DNA from: a virus
Strand: one strand, 5' to 3'
DNA: 24,035 nt
Virus record (IMG/VR): IMGVR_UViG_3300027834_000029
Coordinates: 1-24,035 of that record
Translations under genes and position numbers: made by a program
Shown here: in pieces, positions 1 to 7,382 of the stretch
How positions within the stretch are numbered: the stretch's first letter is position 1
Layout of the letters: every line of letters begins with the position of its first letter
Notes under the pieces: model-generated
Told to the model about the DNA's origin: nothing
Seen by the model: the letters and a program-made list of their open reading frames with translations, nothing else
Database searches by the model: none

Positions 1-110
1 TGGCATTCCTGCCTGTGGTGCCATACCGGGCGCTGGCATTCCTGCCTGTGGTGCCATACCGGGCGCTGGCATTCCTGCCTGTGGTGCCATACCGGGCGCT
101 GGCATTCCTT
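1..110. repeat. 33-bp tandem repeat in the 3' part of the ssDNA-binding protein gene
   Basis: Three full 33-bp units start at 1, 34 and 67, and a partial fourth starts at 100. The copies are essentially identical and the array continues off the window. Each unit keeps the frame and encodes 11 residues ([11 protein letters not shown]). Near-identity at the DNA level suggests recent expansion by slippage or recombination. Confidence 0.95.
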
Positions 111-741
111 GCGGGGCGTTAGGGTTTTGTAACGGTAAATTTGTCGGTGCGACATAATCACCAAACATTTCGTCAACCGATGCCCCGCCGCTAATTTCTT
201 GATCTTGTGAAGCAAGAATAAGTCCGTCAAGGTTCATATAAACACCTGCTTGCGGTCCTTGTTTGTCATTTCCTGCACACGTGAAGCTTGCGCCATACCA
301 CCACCCGCGTTTTTGTTGTTCATGGCTGACTTGGTTTCGTTGTGCATCAAAACACTTAAATGGGGTTTTTGATCGGAACCAAATAACGAAACAACCTTTC
401 GAGTTGTCATTATATTTACCTTGCTGGTCAGGTAAATCACCGTCTGAAATTTTCCAAGAAAAACCGAGACCTTTTGGTAAAGTAAGTTGTTGCGACATGT
501 ATGCGTAACCGTTTTGAATAGATTGTTGCGTCGCCGGGTTAACAGCAAAATCAGTCAAAGCATGGGTTGTGATAGTATGTAAAACTTGCGCAAAAGCTTG
601 ATCTTTTGCAAATGCAATACCAATTGAATACCCTTGTTTGTCGAAGGGGATAGGGTTTTTGTCATAATCGATAGTGTCTTTTTCAGTCATTGACCCTGAA
701 ATCCAACGACCGGTTAATCGCATTAAAGTTGATTTACTCAT
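1..741 (-). CDS. DUF2815-like ssDNA-binding protein, 3' end cut by window edge
   Basis: The reading frame is open from ATG 741 to the window edge (247 codons, no stop), so the C terminus is missing. The body (residues 1 to about 200) resembles phage DUF2815 proteins, a family treated as ssDNA-binding proteins of recombination/replication modules. Visible pieces are a [12 protein letters not shown] start, [18 protein letters not shown] and [13 protein letters not shown], the last two matching the family's W-Y-x-A-S-F and V-Y-x-N-x-x-x-x-x-L/I positions. The tail, from about residue 210, is a tandem Pro/Met/Ala/Gln repeat of 11 residues ([11 protein letters not shown]). The start overlaps the GapR stop by ATGA, implying translational coupling. 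A DUF2800 nuclease two genes upstream is the usual partner of this family. The family call is from memory of motifs, not a search. The repeat tail is unusual for the family. Confidence 0.72.
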   Translation of the reverse strand, partial: MSKSTLMRLTGRWISGSMTEKDTIDYDKNPIPFDKQGYSIGIAFAKDQAFAQVLHTITTHALTDFAVNPATQQSIQNGYAYMSQQLTLPKGLGFSWKISDGDLPDQQGKYNDNSKGCFVIWFRSKTPFKCFDAQRNQVSHEQQKRGWWYGASFTCAGNDKQGPQAGVYMNLDGLILASQDQEISGGASVDEMFGDYVAPTNLPLQNPNAPQGMPAPGMAPQAGMPAPGMAPQAGMPAPGMAPQAGMP

Positions 742-1097
742 TTTGTCACCGCCTTTTTCGTTGCTGGTTTTTTAGCCGGGGCTTTTGGTGCCGGGGCTGG
801 TTTAGGAACTGGAATATTCAACGCTGACCAATACAGTTCAAACATTGCTTCTTCTTCTTCCCGTTGAGTTTTGTCTTTTTTTCTGTATGCGATGATTTTA
901 CGAACGGTTTTATTATCAAAACCATTTGCTTTTGTTTCACCGTATACCTCTTTTATATCATCGGCAATTTCCTTTTTTTCTTCCTCAAGACGTTCAATTC
1001 TTTCAATGATTGATCGCAACTGACCTTGTGTAATTGCTGTTTTTTCTTCCGGTTCATTAGGTCGGGGTAATCCGTCACTTGTATTAGATGTCGACAT
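738..1097 (-). CDS. gapR-like: GapR family (DUF2312) DNA-binding protein with basic tail
   Basis: This 119-aa protein carries a recognisable GapR/DUF2312 core at residues 24-93: [20 protein letters not shown], then [17 protein letters not shown], then a KIIAYRKKD...[10 protein letters not shown] end. Cellular GapR of alphaproteobacteria is a nucleoid-associated protein that encircles overtwisted, AT-rich DNA and helps topoisomerases ahead of replication and transcription. A phage copy could do the same for phage replication or act on host chromatin. After the core there is an added Pro/Ala/Lys tail (residues 96-119, with [16 protein letters not shown]) resembling histone H1-like tails. The gene overlaps the DUF2800 stop by 14 nt and the ssDNA-binding protein start by 4 nt. 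The family call is strong; the role is inferred. Confidence 0.9.
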   Translation of the reverse strand: MSTSNTSDGLPRPNEPEEKTAITQGQLRSIIERIERLEEEKKEIADDIKEVYGETKANGFDNKTVRKIIAYRKKDKTQREEEEAMFELYWSALNIPVPKPAPAPKAPAKKPATKKAVTK

Positions 1098-2157
1098 CGT
1101 TGTGTTCCTTTACGTATTCAACCAACTTACCCGGTAACCGGGGTTGTGTACTAAATGCGTTTACAATTTTTTTTGATACACCCATTTTTTCCAGTGCCGC
1201 CGGGGTTGTTGGTTTTTCTAAATTAATTTTGTGACCTGTCAAAATTTCAATTGTCAAAGGGTCGGTTGTGAATTTACGTTTTCCTTGACCGTGTTCGATT
1301 TGAAAATCAGGAATAAAAGTGTCGTTGGCTCTAGCTAACGCTTCAGCTTCAACCGCTTTTTTCCGTGATGTGAATATCTTATCGACGTAACGTAAATATT
1401 TTAATTCCTTTGACAATTCTTCAGGTGACATTGATCGTTGATTGTTAGACAATACGCGATCAATGAATTTATAGTTTGTATGTGTCAACGCTTCACATTT
1501 TGCGCCAACCTCACAGTGAAGACACCACGGGCCGGGTATTGCTGGCGACTTCGGGTCAAGGCATCTATTCGCTTTTACGAGGATATCGGCGCAATAACCT
1601 TGAAGTTCGTCATAATTTAACGTCCACTTGCGGTGAATTCCTTTGGTATGATGTGACCGAGGTTGAAAAACTGATAATTGTATCAGTTCAACCCCTGTCA
1701 TGTCATAGTTTCGAAACATAGACCCGGCGTAAATGATTAACGGTTCATTTTCGAAAACGTCGACAATTGTTCGACCATATTTCAATTCATGAACCCTTAA
1801 CACTCGCCCCGTGTTTACAGCGTCAATCCTACCCGAAATTTCGGGTTGATCTGAAAATGATACTTCTAATTCAATAGCAAAATCACCATAACCTTTAACT
1901 AGGTCAACATAATCTTGAATTAAAACAGCCATTCCATTTTCAATCAACCACCCGTTTTGATGTGATTGCCCGACCAACGATTTACAGTCAGGTGCAACCC
2001 CCCGAAGCACCTGTTCAGCCAACCACCCGGCGGCGACACCTTCACGTTTTTCGTCAGTGTCGACCGCCTCAACGGTTTCCGCAAATCGGGGATAGGCCGG
2101 ACAACCACACCACCGCGCCGCATTGTGAGGGTTAAGTTTGAGGGATAAAGGTTGCAT
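1084..2157 (-). CDS. DUF2800 family PD-(D/E)XK nuclease-like protein
   Basis: This 357-aa protein begins with the N-A-A-R-W-x-x-C-P motif typical of DUF2800 phage proteins, which belong to the Cas4/RecB-like PD-(D/E)XK nuclease group. The putative catalytic residues are D112 in SGRIDAV and E124-x-K126 in HELKYG, with the conserved QDYVDLV segment at 81-87. A C-terminal Cys set (C199, C212, C215, C221, in [12 protein letters not shown]) could hold a metal or Fe-S cluster as in related Cas4/AddB nucleases. DUF2800 genes commonly lie beside DUF2815 ssDNA-binding genes, as here, suggesting exonuclease-type recombination or DNA-end processing during replication. Upstream overlap with the 239-aa gene is 26 nt. 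Activity is inferred from motifs. Confidence 0.85.
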   Translation of the reverse strand: MQPLSLKLNPHNAARWCGCPAYPRFAETVEAVDTDEKREGVAAGWLAEQVLRGVAPDCKSLVGQSHQNGWLIENGMAVLIQDYVDLVKGYGDFAIELEVSFSDQPEISGRIDAVNTGRVLRVHELKYGRTIVDVFENEPLIIYAGSMFRNYDMTGVELIQLSVFQPRSHHTKGIHRKWTLNYDELQGYCADILVKANRCLDPKSPAIPGPWCLHCEVGAKCEALTHTNYKFIDRVLSNNQRSMSPEELSKELKYLRYVDKIFTSRKKAVEAEALARANDTFIPDFQIEHGQGKRKFTTDPLTIEILTGHKINLEKPTTPAALEKMGVSKKIVNAFSTQPRLPGKLVEYVKEHNDVDI

Positions 2158-2851
2158 TATCGAGTTCCAGTTTTACAGCGGCGCGTAGCGTTTCGTCAGT
2201 TCCGATCACATTAAGATCAGTAATGCCGAGTTTAGTGTAAATCCCTTGTACAATTGTCGGCATTTGTTCGGCACCAACACGGGCAGTCAATGACGCAACC
2301 GATGCACCAAGGTCTTCAACGGTCACAGGTGCCGGTGCCGGTGTTGGCATTGGCACACCAGCAAGAGGATTCGCCACTGGCATTGGCGCAAGTGCTGGCA
2401 TTCCTGCAACCGCACCCGGTGCTGGTTCAATCGTTGGTGCTGGTTCAATCGTTGGTGCTGGTTCAATCGTTGGTGCTGGTTCAATCGTTGGTGCTGGTTC
2501 AATCGTTGGTGCTGGTGTATTTGTAAATTGTTTTTCATAAGCGTCAGCAGCAATTTTATCGCAACCACTTCGGCGTTTCCAAGACCCGTCTTTTTTTACT
2601 GATTTCGTCCCTGCGTGGTGCATTGGCGACCACACGACACCACGCGTGTCACGTTCATATTCATCTTGACCTGTTGTGACCGCTGGTTCAATTCGTTCTT
2701 CACCGGTGCTGATTGCCGCAACCGGGTCAGCTAATACTGGCAAAGCGTCATTTGGTAATTCGACAAATGACACACCTTTATCGGTGATATGTGACTTGAA
2801 TTTTTCAAATGTTTCGTCGTCAATTTGCATTACGACTTGAATTGTTTTCAT
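2132..2851 (-). CDS. Phage protein with DG-W-(K/R)-x-R-x-G-(C/V)-D motif and APTIEP repeats
   Basis: This 239-aa protein is first in the leftward operon, with a good ribosome binding site (AAAGGA) ahead of ATG 2851. Residues 68-98 (DTRGVVWSPMHH, then KKDGSWKRRSGCD) match a short motif I recall from phage proteins of the form D-x-x-G-x-P/V-W-x-x-x-x-H...DGxWxxRxGxD, usually next to DUF2800/DUF2815 and polymerase genes. A linker at about 113-145 contains five APTIEP repeats, then more Pro/Ala-rich sequence. Residues 180-239 form a predicted helical C-terminal domain (VEDLGASVASLTARVG onward). The biochemical role is unknown; context suggests a replication accessory. The N-terminal 60 residues show no motif I know. 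Confidence 0.8.
   Translation of the reverse strand: MKTIQVVMQIDDETFEKFKSHITDKGVSFVELPNDALPVLADPVAAISTGEERIEPAVTTGQDEYERDTRGVVWSPMHHAGTKSVKKDGSWKRRSGCDKIAADAYEKQFTNTPAPTIEPAPTIEPAPTIEPAPTIEPAPTIEPAPGAVAGMPALAPMPVANPLAGVPMPTPAPAPVTVEDLGASVASLTARVGAEQMPTIVQGIYTKLGITDLNVIGTDETLRAAVKLELDNATFIPQT
2418..2516. repeat. 18-bp tandem repeat, five copies plus a partial one
   Basis: Five identical 18-bp units (GGTGCTGGTTCAATCGTT on the + strand) start at 2418, 2436, 2454, 2472 and 2490, followed by a partial unit. In the leftward gene they encode the six-residue APTIEP repeat. This is an in-frame minisatellite likely to vary in copy number between isolates. Confidence 0.95.
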
Positions 2852-2874
2852 TTTTGTTTTCCTTTGGTTTTTAA

Positions 2875-2918
2875 TTGACAGTAACCGTCATTTACATGTA
2901 ATGAACAACACCTGTCAA
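2875..2918. promoter_or_regulatory. Divergent, dyad-symmetric promoter/operator region
   Basis: The intergenic gap between the leftward (start 2851) and rightward (start 2946) operons holds TTGACAG at 2875-2881 and its mirror image CTGTCAA at 2912-2918. Both are centred on the palindrome TTACATGTAA at 2892-2901 (axis at 2896.5). The outward boxes read as -35 elements for both directions, with weak -10 candidates at 18-nt spacing: TAATGA at 2899-2904 rightward and TAAATG leftward. About 14 of 22 positions match between arms. Inference: overlapping divergent promoters that share one symmetric regulator site. The -10 boxes are poor, so an activator or a different -10 register is possible. Confidence 0.55.
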
Positions 2919-2945
2919 CAAAAAATTAATGAGGAATGAAATAAA

Positions 2946-3308
2946 ATGGATGTTTTAAAGGAAATTAAAGATGGTCGCTCATTAAAACGTGCGTTATGGG
3001 TTGGTGATACTCACATTAAATTAAAAGGTAATCAAATATGTATGTGTGAGCGAAACGGTGTTCAAATTTTAACACATAATGAAATTATTGATTTTTTCAC
3101 CAGTTCTGACGATTGGGTTATTTACAATGAAGTGCTCTTTTCCGAAATTGTTGCTCACATGGAAATCGGAGGAATTATTGAAGTCAACAGTAGTCATTTT
3201 AGAATCTATAAAAACAAACTTCAGTGTTATCACAAACGTAAAGAGTGGTTGCTTTCTGATATCAGCTTTACTGATTTAATGAATTTTAACCCGAAAATAA
3301 TCAAATAG
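2946..3308 (+). CDS. Small phage protein, paralogue of the 8226 gene
   Basis: This 120-aa protein is the first gene of the rightward operon, with GAGGAA about 10 nt before the ATG. The N-terminal half has the layout of small phage proteins beginning (F/L)-x-x-I/A...G-x-x-x-(K/R)-R/A-x-W, followed by a short beta segment and ending in W-x-I-Y (here DDWVIY at about 56-61). This layout recalls the Tad2/DUF2829-type fold. The second half contains IVAHMEIGGIIEV...FRIY, matching IAVGHMERGGVARF...YCIR in the 8226 gene, so the two are paralogues with the same two-part build. Function is unknown. It abuts the helicase gene with no spacer (stop TAG, then ATG). Confidence 0.7.
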   Translation: MDVLKEIKDGRSLKRALWVGDTHIKLKGNQICMCERNGVQILTHNEIIDFFTSSDDWVIYNEVLFSEIVAHMEIGGIIEVNSSHFRIYKNKLQCYHKRKEWLLSDISFTDLMNFNPKIIK

Positions 3309-4931
3309 ATGTCATTGATTTTACGTGATTATCAGCAAACATTAAAATATGACATTTATGATTCATGGAACGCCGGTTATAAAAACACTATGGCGGTTTT
3401 AGCAACCGGCGGCGGTAAAACCGCAGTCATGTCGTCAATTTTCAAAGACTATGAATCCGAACCGTCTGTCGTCGTCGCACACCGTCAAGAATTAGTGTCG
3501 CAATTATCACTTGCGCTTGCAAAAAACGGTATTTATCACAATGTTGTTGCCGCACAACCTGTCGTCGATTTTTCGATCATTCAACATATAAAGCACACCG
3601 GCACAAACTATCATCATGAAAACGCGCCAGTTATGGCGGCGGGTGTCAGAACGTTTATAAACAGGGCTGAAAAATATGCACAATTTGCATCACAGGTAAA
3701 ACTCGCCGCAACTGATGAATGTCACCATGTCGCACCAGAAAACCAATGGTGGACCGTGTCGAAAATGTTCACCGGGGCGTTAGGACTCGGTGTAACAGCG
3801 ACGCCAACAAGGACCGACAAGAAACCGCTAGGAGCGCATCAAGGCGGATTTTATCATAATATGGTACAAGGACCACCGCCCGCCGAATTAATGCGACAAG
3901 GGTTCTTGTCACAGTATCGTGTGTTCATTCCACCGGCGAGTTTTGACCGGTCGCAAATACCCGTGTCACCGACGACAGGTGATCTAAATGAACACGCAAC
4001 ACGTAAAGCCGCACACAAATCGAAAATCACTGGTGACGTTGTTGAACATTATTTTAAAATTTGCCCCGGTGCGAAAGGTCTAGTGTTTACGGTTGACGTT
4101 AAACAAGCAAAAGAAGTTGCCGATAAATTCAACACCGCCGGTGTTCCTGCGATTGCGTTGGACGGTAAAACACCTGACAAAATACGTCAAAAAGCGCTTG
4201 ATAAATTAGAATCTGGTGAAATTAAAGTTATCACTAACGCACAATTATTTGACGAAGGTTTCGATTGCCCTAGTATCGATTTTATTTCAGACGCTAGGCC
4301 GACTCTTTCACTTGGTCGGTATTTGCAGACATGGGGGCGAGTTCTAAGACCCGGTAAAATTGCGATTTATATTGATCATGTCGGAAACTTTAACCAGCCC
4401 GGTTTTGGTCCGCCTGATATGAATCGCATGTGGTCGTTGAATACTGATCTTGTTACACGACGCGACAGTGACCCGCACGCCATACCGTATCGCGCCTGTT
4501 CTAATTGCGCTCAAGCATATGAAGCAACAACAAACGTATGCCCGTGGTGTGGTCACGTCGAAGTCCCTGATTCGCGATCAATGCCACACTTTGTCGATGG
4601 TGATTTAATTGAATTAGACCCTGAAATTCTGGCACAAATGCGCGGTGAATTAACGACACTGTTAACATCTGATGCAAAAATTCCTTACGGTGCGTCAGTC
4701 AACGTTGTTAATGGTATCAACGCACGACACGAAAAAACACAACGCATTAGACGTGAATTAGGTGAAGCGATTGACCAATGGGCTGGAATCCAGCGATACG
4801 TTTATCAGCGCACCGACGCACAATCATATAGAGCCTTCTATCATATGTTTGGGGTTGATGTTGTCACCGCTCAAACCCTCGACAGAAAAGACATGGTCGT
4901 GACGCTAGAAAGAATTAGAAACAGCTATTGA
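3309..4931 (+). CDS. SF2 DEAD/DEAH-type helicase with C-terminal zinc ribbon
   Basis: This 540-aa protein has all core superfamily 2 helicase motifs in order. They are RDYQ (6-9), Walker A ATGGGKT (32-38), VVAHRQEL (motif Ia, 55-62), Walker B/DExH box DECHH (136-140), GVTATPTRTD (motif III, 161-170), ITNAQLFDEGFDCPSID (motif V region) and QTWGRVLRPG (motif VI, with arginine finger). After the helicase core comes a four-Cys zinc ribbon, C-S-N-C...C-P-W-C, then a C-terminal region I do not recognise. Such helicases are common in phage replication/recombination modules and unwind or remodel branched DNA or displace bound proteins. The start directly follows the preceding stop. Its stop codon overlaps the -35 box of the next promoter. 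Confidence 0.9.
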   Translation: MSLILRDYQQTLKYDIYDSWNAGYKNTMAVLATGGGKTAVMSSIFKDYESEPSVVVAHRQELVSQLSLALAKNGIYHNVVAAQPVVDFSIIQHIKHTGTNYHHENAPVMAAGVRTFINRAEKYAQFASQVKLAATDECHHVAPENQWWTVSKMFTGALGLGVTATPTRTDKKPLGAHQGGFYHNMVQGPPPAELMRQGFLSQYRVFIPPASFDRSQIPVSPTTGDLNEHATRKAAHKSKITGDVVEHYFKICPGAKGLVFTVDVKQAKEVADKFNTAGVPAIALDGKTPDKIRQKALDKLESGEIKVITNAQLFDEGFDCPSIDFISDARPTLSLGRYLQTWGRVLRPGKIAIYIDHVGNFNQPGFGPPDMNRMWSLNTDLVTRRDSDPHAIPYRACSNCAQAYEATTNVCPWCGHVEVPDSRSMPHFVDGDLIELDPEILAQMRGELTTLLTSDAKIPYGASVNVVNGINARHEKTQRIRRELGEAIDQWAGIQRYVYQRTDAQSYRAFYHMFGVDVVTAQTLDRKDMVVTLERIRNSY

Positions 4932-4956
4932 CAACCCTGTCTTAAAGACGTAGAAA
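4928..4956 (+). promoter_or_regulatory. Promoter cassette copy 1 with GTCTTAAAGAC operator
   Basis: The -35 box TTGACA is at 4928-4933, the 11-bp palindrome GTCTTAAAGAC at 4939-4949 and the -10 box TAGAAA at 4951-4956, giving a 17-nt spacer. The same geometry recurs at 15031-15059, 21952-21980 and 23630-23658. Downstream, the leader GGTTATGTTAGATCAATAAA resembles the leaders of the two leftward copies. The -35 overlaps the helicase stop codon. It should drive the small-gene operon starting at 4990. Confidence 0.75.
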
Positions 4957-4989
4957 GGTTATGTTAGATCAATAAAGGGAATTGACAAC

Positions 4990-5619
4990 ATGATGTATGA
5001 TAAAACTTTACCAATAAAAGGCGGGTGGGTGCTAGTCATTCAAAAAGTACCTACCGAAATTGACGTGCCTGTTTTATCAATTTGGTACGCAATGCCTAAA
5101 ATAATTTTTGATAAGCAGTCACAGTTTCCAAACTACCCTAGACCGACCGGTGACGATATAGACATGGCGCTGAAAACTTTATGGCGTCGACGTTGTGGTG
5201 CTAAAATTGACGACGATGATTCAAGTCGAATGGCTCGCGTATTTCAAAAATATTATGGTTATGATGCTGACGAATTTGCTGAAGATGTTGACCTTGTCAT
5301 GAAAGTTGAAATTCTCACACCTGAAGGCAATGTTTGTTTAATGCCGCATGAGTATAATATCGTCAGCAATATTGACGATTATTTTGATATGATTGACGAC
5401 CACCATGTTCAGTTGAAAGAACTTGGAGGGGTGAAAGCTGCAAAGAAAATTAAAGAGATGATTTTTTATTGTCAAACTCGCGGTATATCAAGGGTTGATG
5501 CTCTTAAACTTTGTGCAGGGGAAATCAGAAAACAAAATATTTTATATTTACAATTACACGAAGTATATGGTGAGTTTTTTGGCTTGGTTGACACTCAAAA
5601 ATATAAATTTGTGAAGTGA
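4990..5619 (+). CDS. Hypothetical protein (209 aa)
   Basis: This is the first gene after promoter cassette 1. AAAGGGA lies upstream of an ATGATG double start, so the second ATG (4993) is an alternative. The protein has a GGWVLVIQK beta-like N terminus and a middle segment rich in Asp (IDDDDSSRMARVF, DADEFAEDVDLVMKVE). The C-terminal half is helical and could be an HTH-like region (GISRVDALKLCAGEIRKQ at about 165-182). I do not recognise the family. Its position behind a dedicated promoter and ahead of a chain of small genes suggests an early or middle accessory gene. Confidence 0.75.
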   Translation: MMYDKTLPIKGGWVLVIQKVPTEIDVPVLSIWYAMPKIIFDKQSQFPNYPRPTGDDIDMALKTLWRRRCGAKIDDDDSSRMARVFQKYYGYDADEFAEDVDLVMKVEILTPEGNVCLMPHEYNIVSNIDDYFDMIDDHHVQLKELGGVKAAKKIKEMIFYCQTRGISRVDALKLCAGEIRKQNILYLQLHEVYGEFFGLVDTQKYKFVK

Positions 5620-5624
5620 TCACC

Positions 5625-5784
5625 ATGACATCACTCAAGGCGCACAAATTTATCAGTGAGAAAATTACAGGTGATCATAAACGATATTCAGTTCATTTGT
5701 CATTTGTTGCTGACGACAATTCCTGTTGATTTACCTTTGCGGAATATTGACGTTTTTGAACTTAAGAAAGTAGTAAAAATATGA
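5625..5784 (+). pseudogene. Small phage gene split by a +1 frameshift
   Basis: From ATG 5625 the frame reads MTSLKAHKFISEKITGDHKR... and stops at TGA 5727-5729 after 34 residues (ending FVADDNSC). In the +1 frame, starting at CCT 5722, a matching continuation PVDLPLRNIDVFELKKVVKI runs to TGA 5782-5784. That stop overlaps the next ATG as ATGA, exactly as at most junctions in this operon. The simplest reading is one gene of about 53 codons disrupted near 5718-5724 by a single-base indel, a sequencing error, or programmed +1 shifting. No classical slippery site is evident. Function is unknown. Confidence 0.6.
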
Positions 5785-6212
5785 ACGAACAATTTAAACA
5801 CGCTTTTTGGTTGTTATCAAGACACACAATAGCGCGATATTTATTAAGCAACACAATCGGTCGTGAAGACGGATATGAAAAGGCTGAACGTCATAGGGAA
5901 CTATGTCAAATGTTTGTAGCACTTAAATATTCTGTAACACCTGAAGAATCGTGGGAGTATGATCGACAGCGCATTAGTCGACGATATGATTCGCTTAAAT
6001 TGTCAAAAAGTACAATTTGTTTAGCGGGTGAAGCGCCTATTGATTTCGTACACGACCACACGCAAGAATTGACGGGTCATTTAGAAAAAATTGGAATGCC
6101 AATGGATAAAACATATCCTGACTATGACGTGTTAGCTAAAAAATTTAATGAGCGTTTTTTAGAACTCGCAAATGACGCTTGTGAATTCTGGTTAAAGGCG
6201 ACCGAGATATGA
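5781..6212 (+). CDS. Hypothetical helical protein (143 aa)
   Basis: The ATG sits in an ATGA overlap with the shifted-frame end of the preceding small gene, which supports both calls. The protein looks mostly alpha-helical and charged, with segments such as YEKAERHRELCQMFVALKY and LAKKFNERFLELANDACEFW. It has no signal peptide, no membrane segment and no motif I recognise. It is part of the tightly packed rightward operon under promoter cassette 1. Confidence 0.72.
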   Translation: MNEQFKHAFWLLSRHTIARYLLSNTIGREDGYEKAERHRELCQMFVALKYSVTPEESWEYDRQRISRRYDSLKLSKSTICLAGEAPIDFVHDHTQELTGHLEKIGMPMDKTYPDYDVLAKKFNERFLELANDACEFWLKATEI

Positions 6213-6233
6213 AACACAAAAGAGGCTGAAGAA

Positions 6234-6443
6234 ATGAAAAACACAGACCCGAAAAGCACGCTAATTGAAGGTGATGCTATAGATTTCGAAAATCGTGATC
6301 TAATTTTTCAAAGTGTTTACAGAGCAAATACTGATGGTGAACCAGACGGTAAATATTGGCGAATTCTGACAGGGAACAATCACATGTCCCGGTGGGTACG
6401 ACTGATTTACAGATATGAAATTGAAACAAAGGCGACGTCATGA
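6234..6443 (+). CDS. Hypothetical small protein (69 aa)
   Basis: The start ATG 6234 follows a GAGGCTGAAGAA purine-rich ribosome site. The protein is short, with a W-R-I-L and R-W-V-R-L-I-Y-R-Y pattern suggesting a small beta fold. I know no family. The stop overlaps the next start (ATGA at 6440-6443), so it is coupled to the small membrane protein that follows. Confidence 0.65.
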   Translation: MKNTDPKSTLIEGDAIDFENRDLIFQSVYRANTDGEPDGKYWRILTGNNHMSRWVRLIYRYEIETKATS

Positions 6444-6595
6444 AACAAATTTTATTAATAATTCTTTTGACTTTTGTCGTGTCATTGGTGCCGTTAGCTT
6501 ATTTTATGATTTATGATTTTAAAGGGGCAGTTCAAGCGTCGTTTACAACCGTGATCACATTATTATTTTGGGTAATGGTGGGGTTAAAATCATGA
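6440..6595 (+). CDS. Small membrane protein, two transmembrane segments (51 aa)
   Basis: This is a short frame (51 residues) bounded by ATGA overlaps on both sides, the operon's standard junction. It starts MKQILLIILLTFVVSLVPLAY (first hydrophobic helix, about 3-24), has a short polar turn YDFKGAVQAS, and a second hydrophobic stretch TTVITLLFWVMVGL. A two-helix hairpin membrane protein could be an early membrane modulator or a superinfection-exclusion type factor, but the sequence alone does not say which. Confidence 0.7.
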   Translation: MKQILLIILLTFVVSLVPLAYFMIYDFKGAVQASFTTVITLLFWVMVGLKS

Positions 6596-6945
6596 GTGAA
6601 TATAAATTATCATATGGTCGTTATAACCACGCGCCAGATTTTGAAAAATGTGCATATGAAGTACCAATTCAAGGTGTTTGGAGCGGATACAAACAATGTT
6701 CAAAAACCCGTGGTCACGGACCTAATGAATCATATTGTAAGATTCATGACCCTAATCGTATTGAAGCAAAGAAAAAAGCAAAAGCCCGACAACATGACAT
6801 TGAATATAATCAGCGTTTGAAATTAACGTTCGGTCCTGTATTTTTTCGAAAACTTGAGGAAATTGCCGCCGGTCACAACGACCCGCGCGGTTTAGCAAAC
6901 GATACGATTAATGAATTTAACAATATGTTGAGGGAAATCAAATAA
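6592..6945 (+). CDS. Small Cys/His zinc-binding-like phage protein (117 aa)
   Basis: I chose ATG 6592 because it overlaps the preceding stop (ATGA); an in-frame ATG at 6568 lies inside the upstream gene. Residues 20-52 contain C20, C36, H42, C49 and H52 in the arrangement C...W-x-x-x-x-Q-C-S-x-x-x-G-H-G...Y-C-K-x-H-D-P. I recognise this as a recurrent small phage family with a probable treble-clef-like zinc site. The rest is a charged helix (EAKKKAKARQHDIEYNQR) and a helical tail. It is likely a nucleic acid or protein binding accessory; specific function is unknown. It ends with a TAATG junction to the next gene. Confidence 0.75.
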   Translation: MSEYKLSYGRYNHAPDFEKCAYEVPIQGVWSGYKQCSKTRGHGPNESYCKIHDPNRIEAKKKAKARQHDIEYNQRLKLTFGPVFFRKLEEIAAGHNDPRGLANDTINEFNNMLREIK

Positions 6946-7382
6946 TGGACTCTTTAAGTTTTTATATCGGTGGTATGGTTGCTGTTTCTGTGACTGTTCT
7001 TGCTGATATATGTGACACTCGAACACTTTTAAAACGGGACATTATACCGATTATTTTTACAGGTATGTTTTGGCCCGTGATCATAATTGGTTACATTATT
7101 GACGTTATCGGTCAATCAAGATTTTTTCGCGTTAATATCGCCAGATACCGGGTGAAGAAATTAGTAAATAAAATGGGTGAAGGCTGGCAACCGCATATAA
7201 TTGAAGATAATGCCGGTGATTTTCAGGTGACTGCAACAAAAGGAAACATCAGAATCCATCAAGATAAATATTTTTACTCCGCCAACGTTGATGGTGCACC
7301 GGGTTATCATGAAACAGACCCATATCAAGCGATCGAAAATGCAAAAACAATGATGAACATAGTAAAGGGTTTTGAATCATGA
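6945..7382 (+). CDS. Membrane-anchored hypothetical protein (145 aa)
   Basis: The start is in a TAATG overlap. The N-terminal 60 residues hold two hydrophobic helices (about 5-21, SFYIGGMVAVSVTVLA, and about 33-53, DIIPIIFTGMFWPVIIIGYI). These are followed by a soluble domain with a beta pattern (WQPHIIEDNAGDFQVTA, then IRIHQDKYFYSANV). The soluble part would sit on one side of the inner membrane. Family unknown. It is coupled to the next gene by ATGA. Confidence 0.7.
   Translation: MDSLSFYIGGMVAVSVTVLADICDTRTLLKRDIIPIIFTGMFWPVIIIGYIIDVIGQSRFFRVNIARYRVKKLVNKMGEGWQPHIIEDNAGDFQVTATKGNIRIHQDKYFYSANVDGAPGYHETDPYQAIENAKTMMNIVKGFES

Noticed and set aside
1-110. Possible CRISPR array
   Set aside because: The 33-bp units follow each other directly without spacers and keep a protein reading frame; it is a coding minisatellite.
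234-548. 104-codon leftward frame beginning MLLTRRRNN
   Set aside because: It lies in another phase of the DUF2815-like gene, whose own frame is open from 741 to the window edge and shows family motifs.
2254-2568. Frames reading through the 18-bp repeat in other phases (LVLVQS-like and NQHQRL-like repeats)
   Set aside because: They are shadows of the APTIEP repeat in the true leftward gene, with no ribosome site and repetitive composition only.
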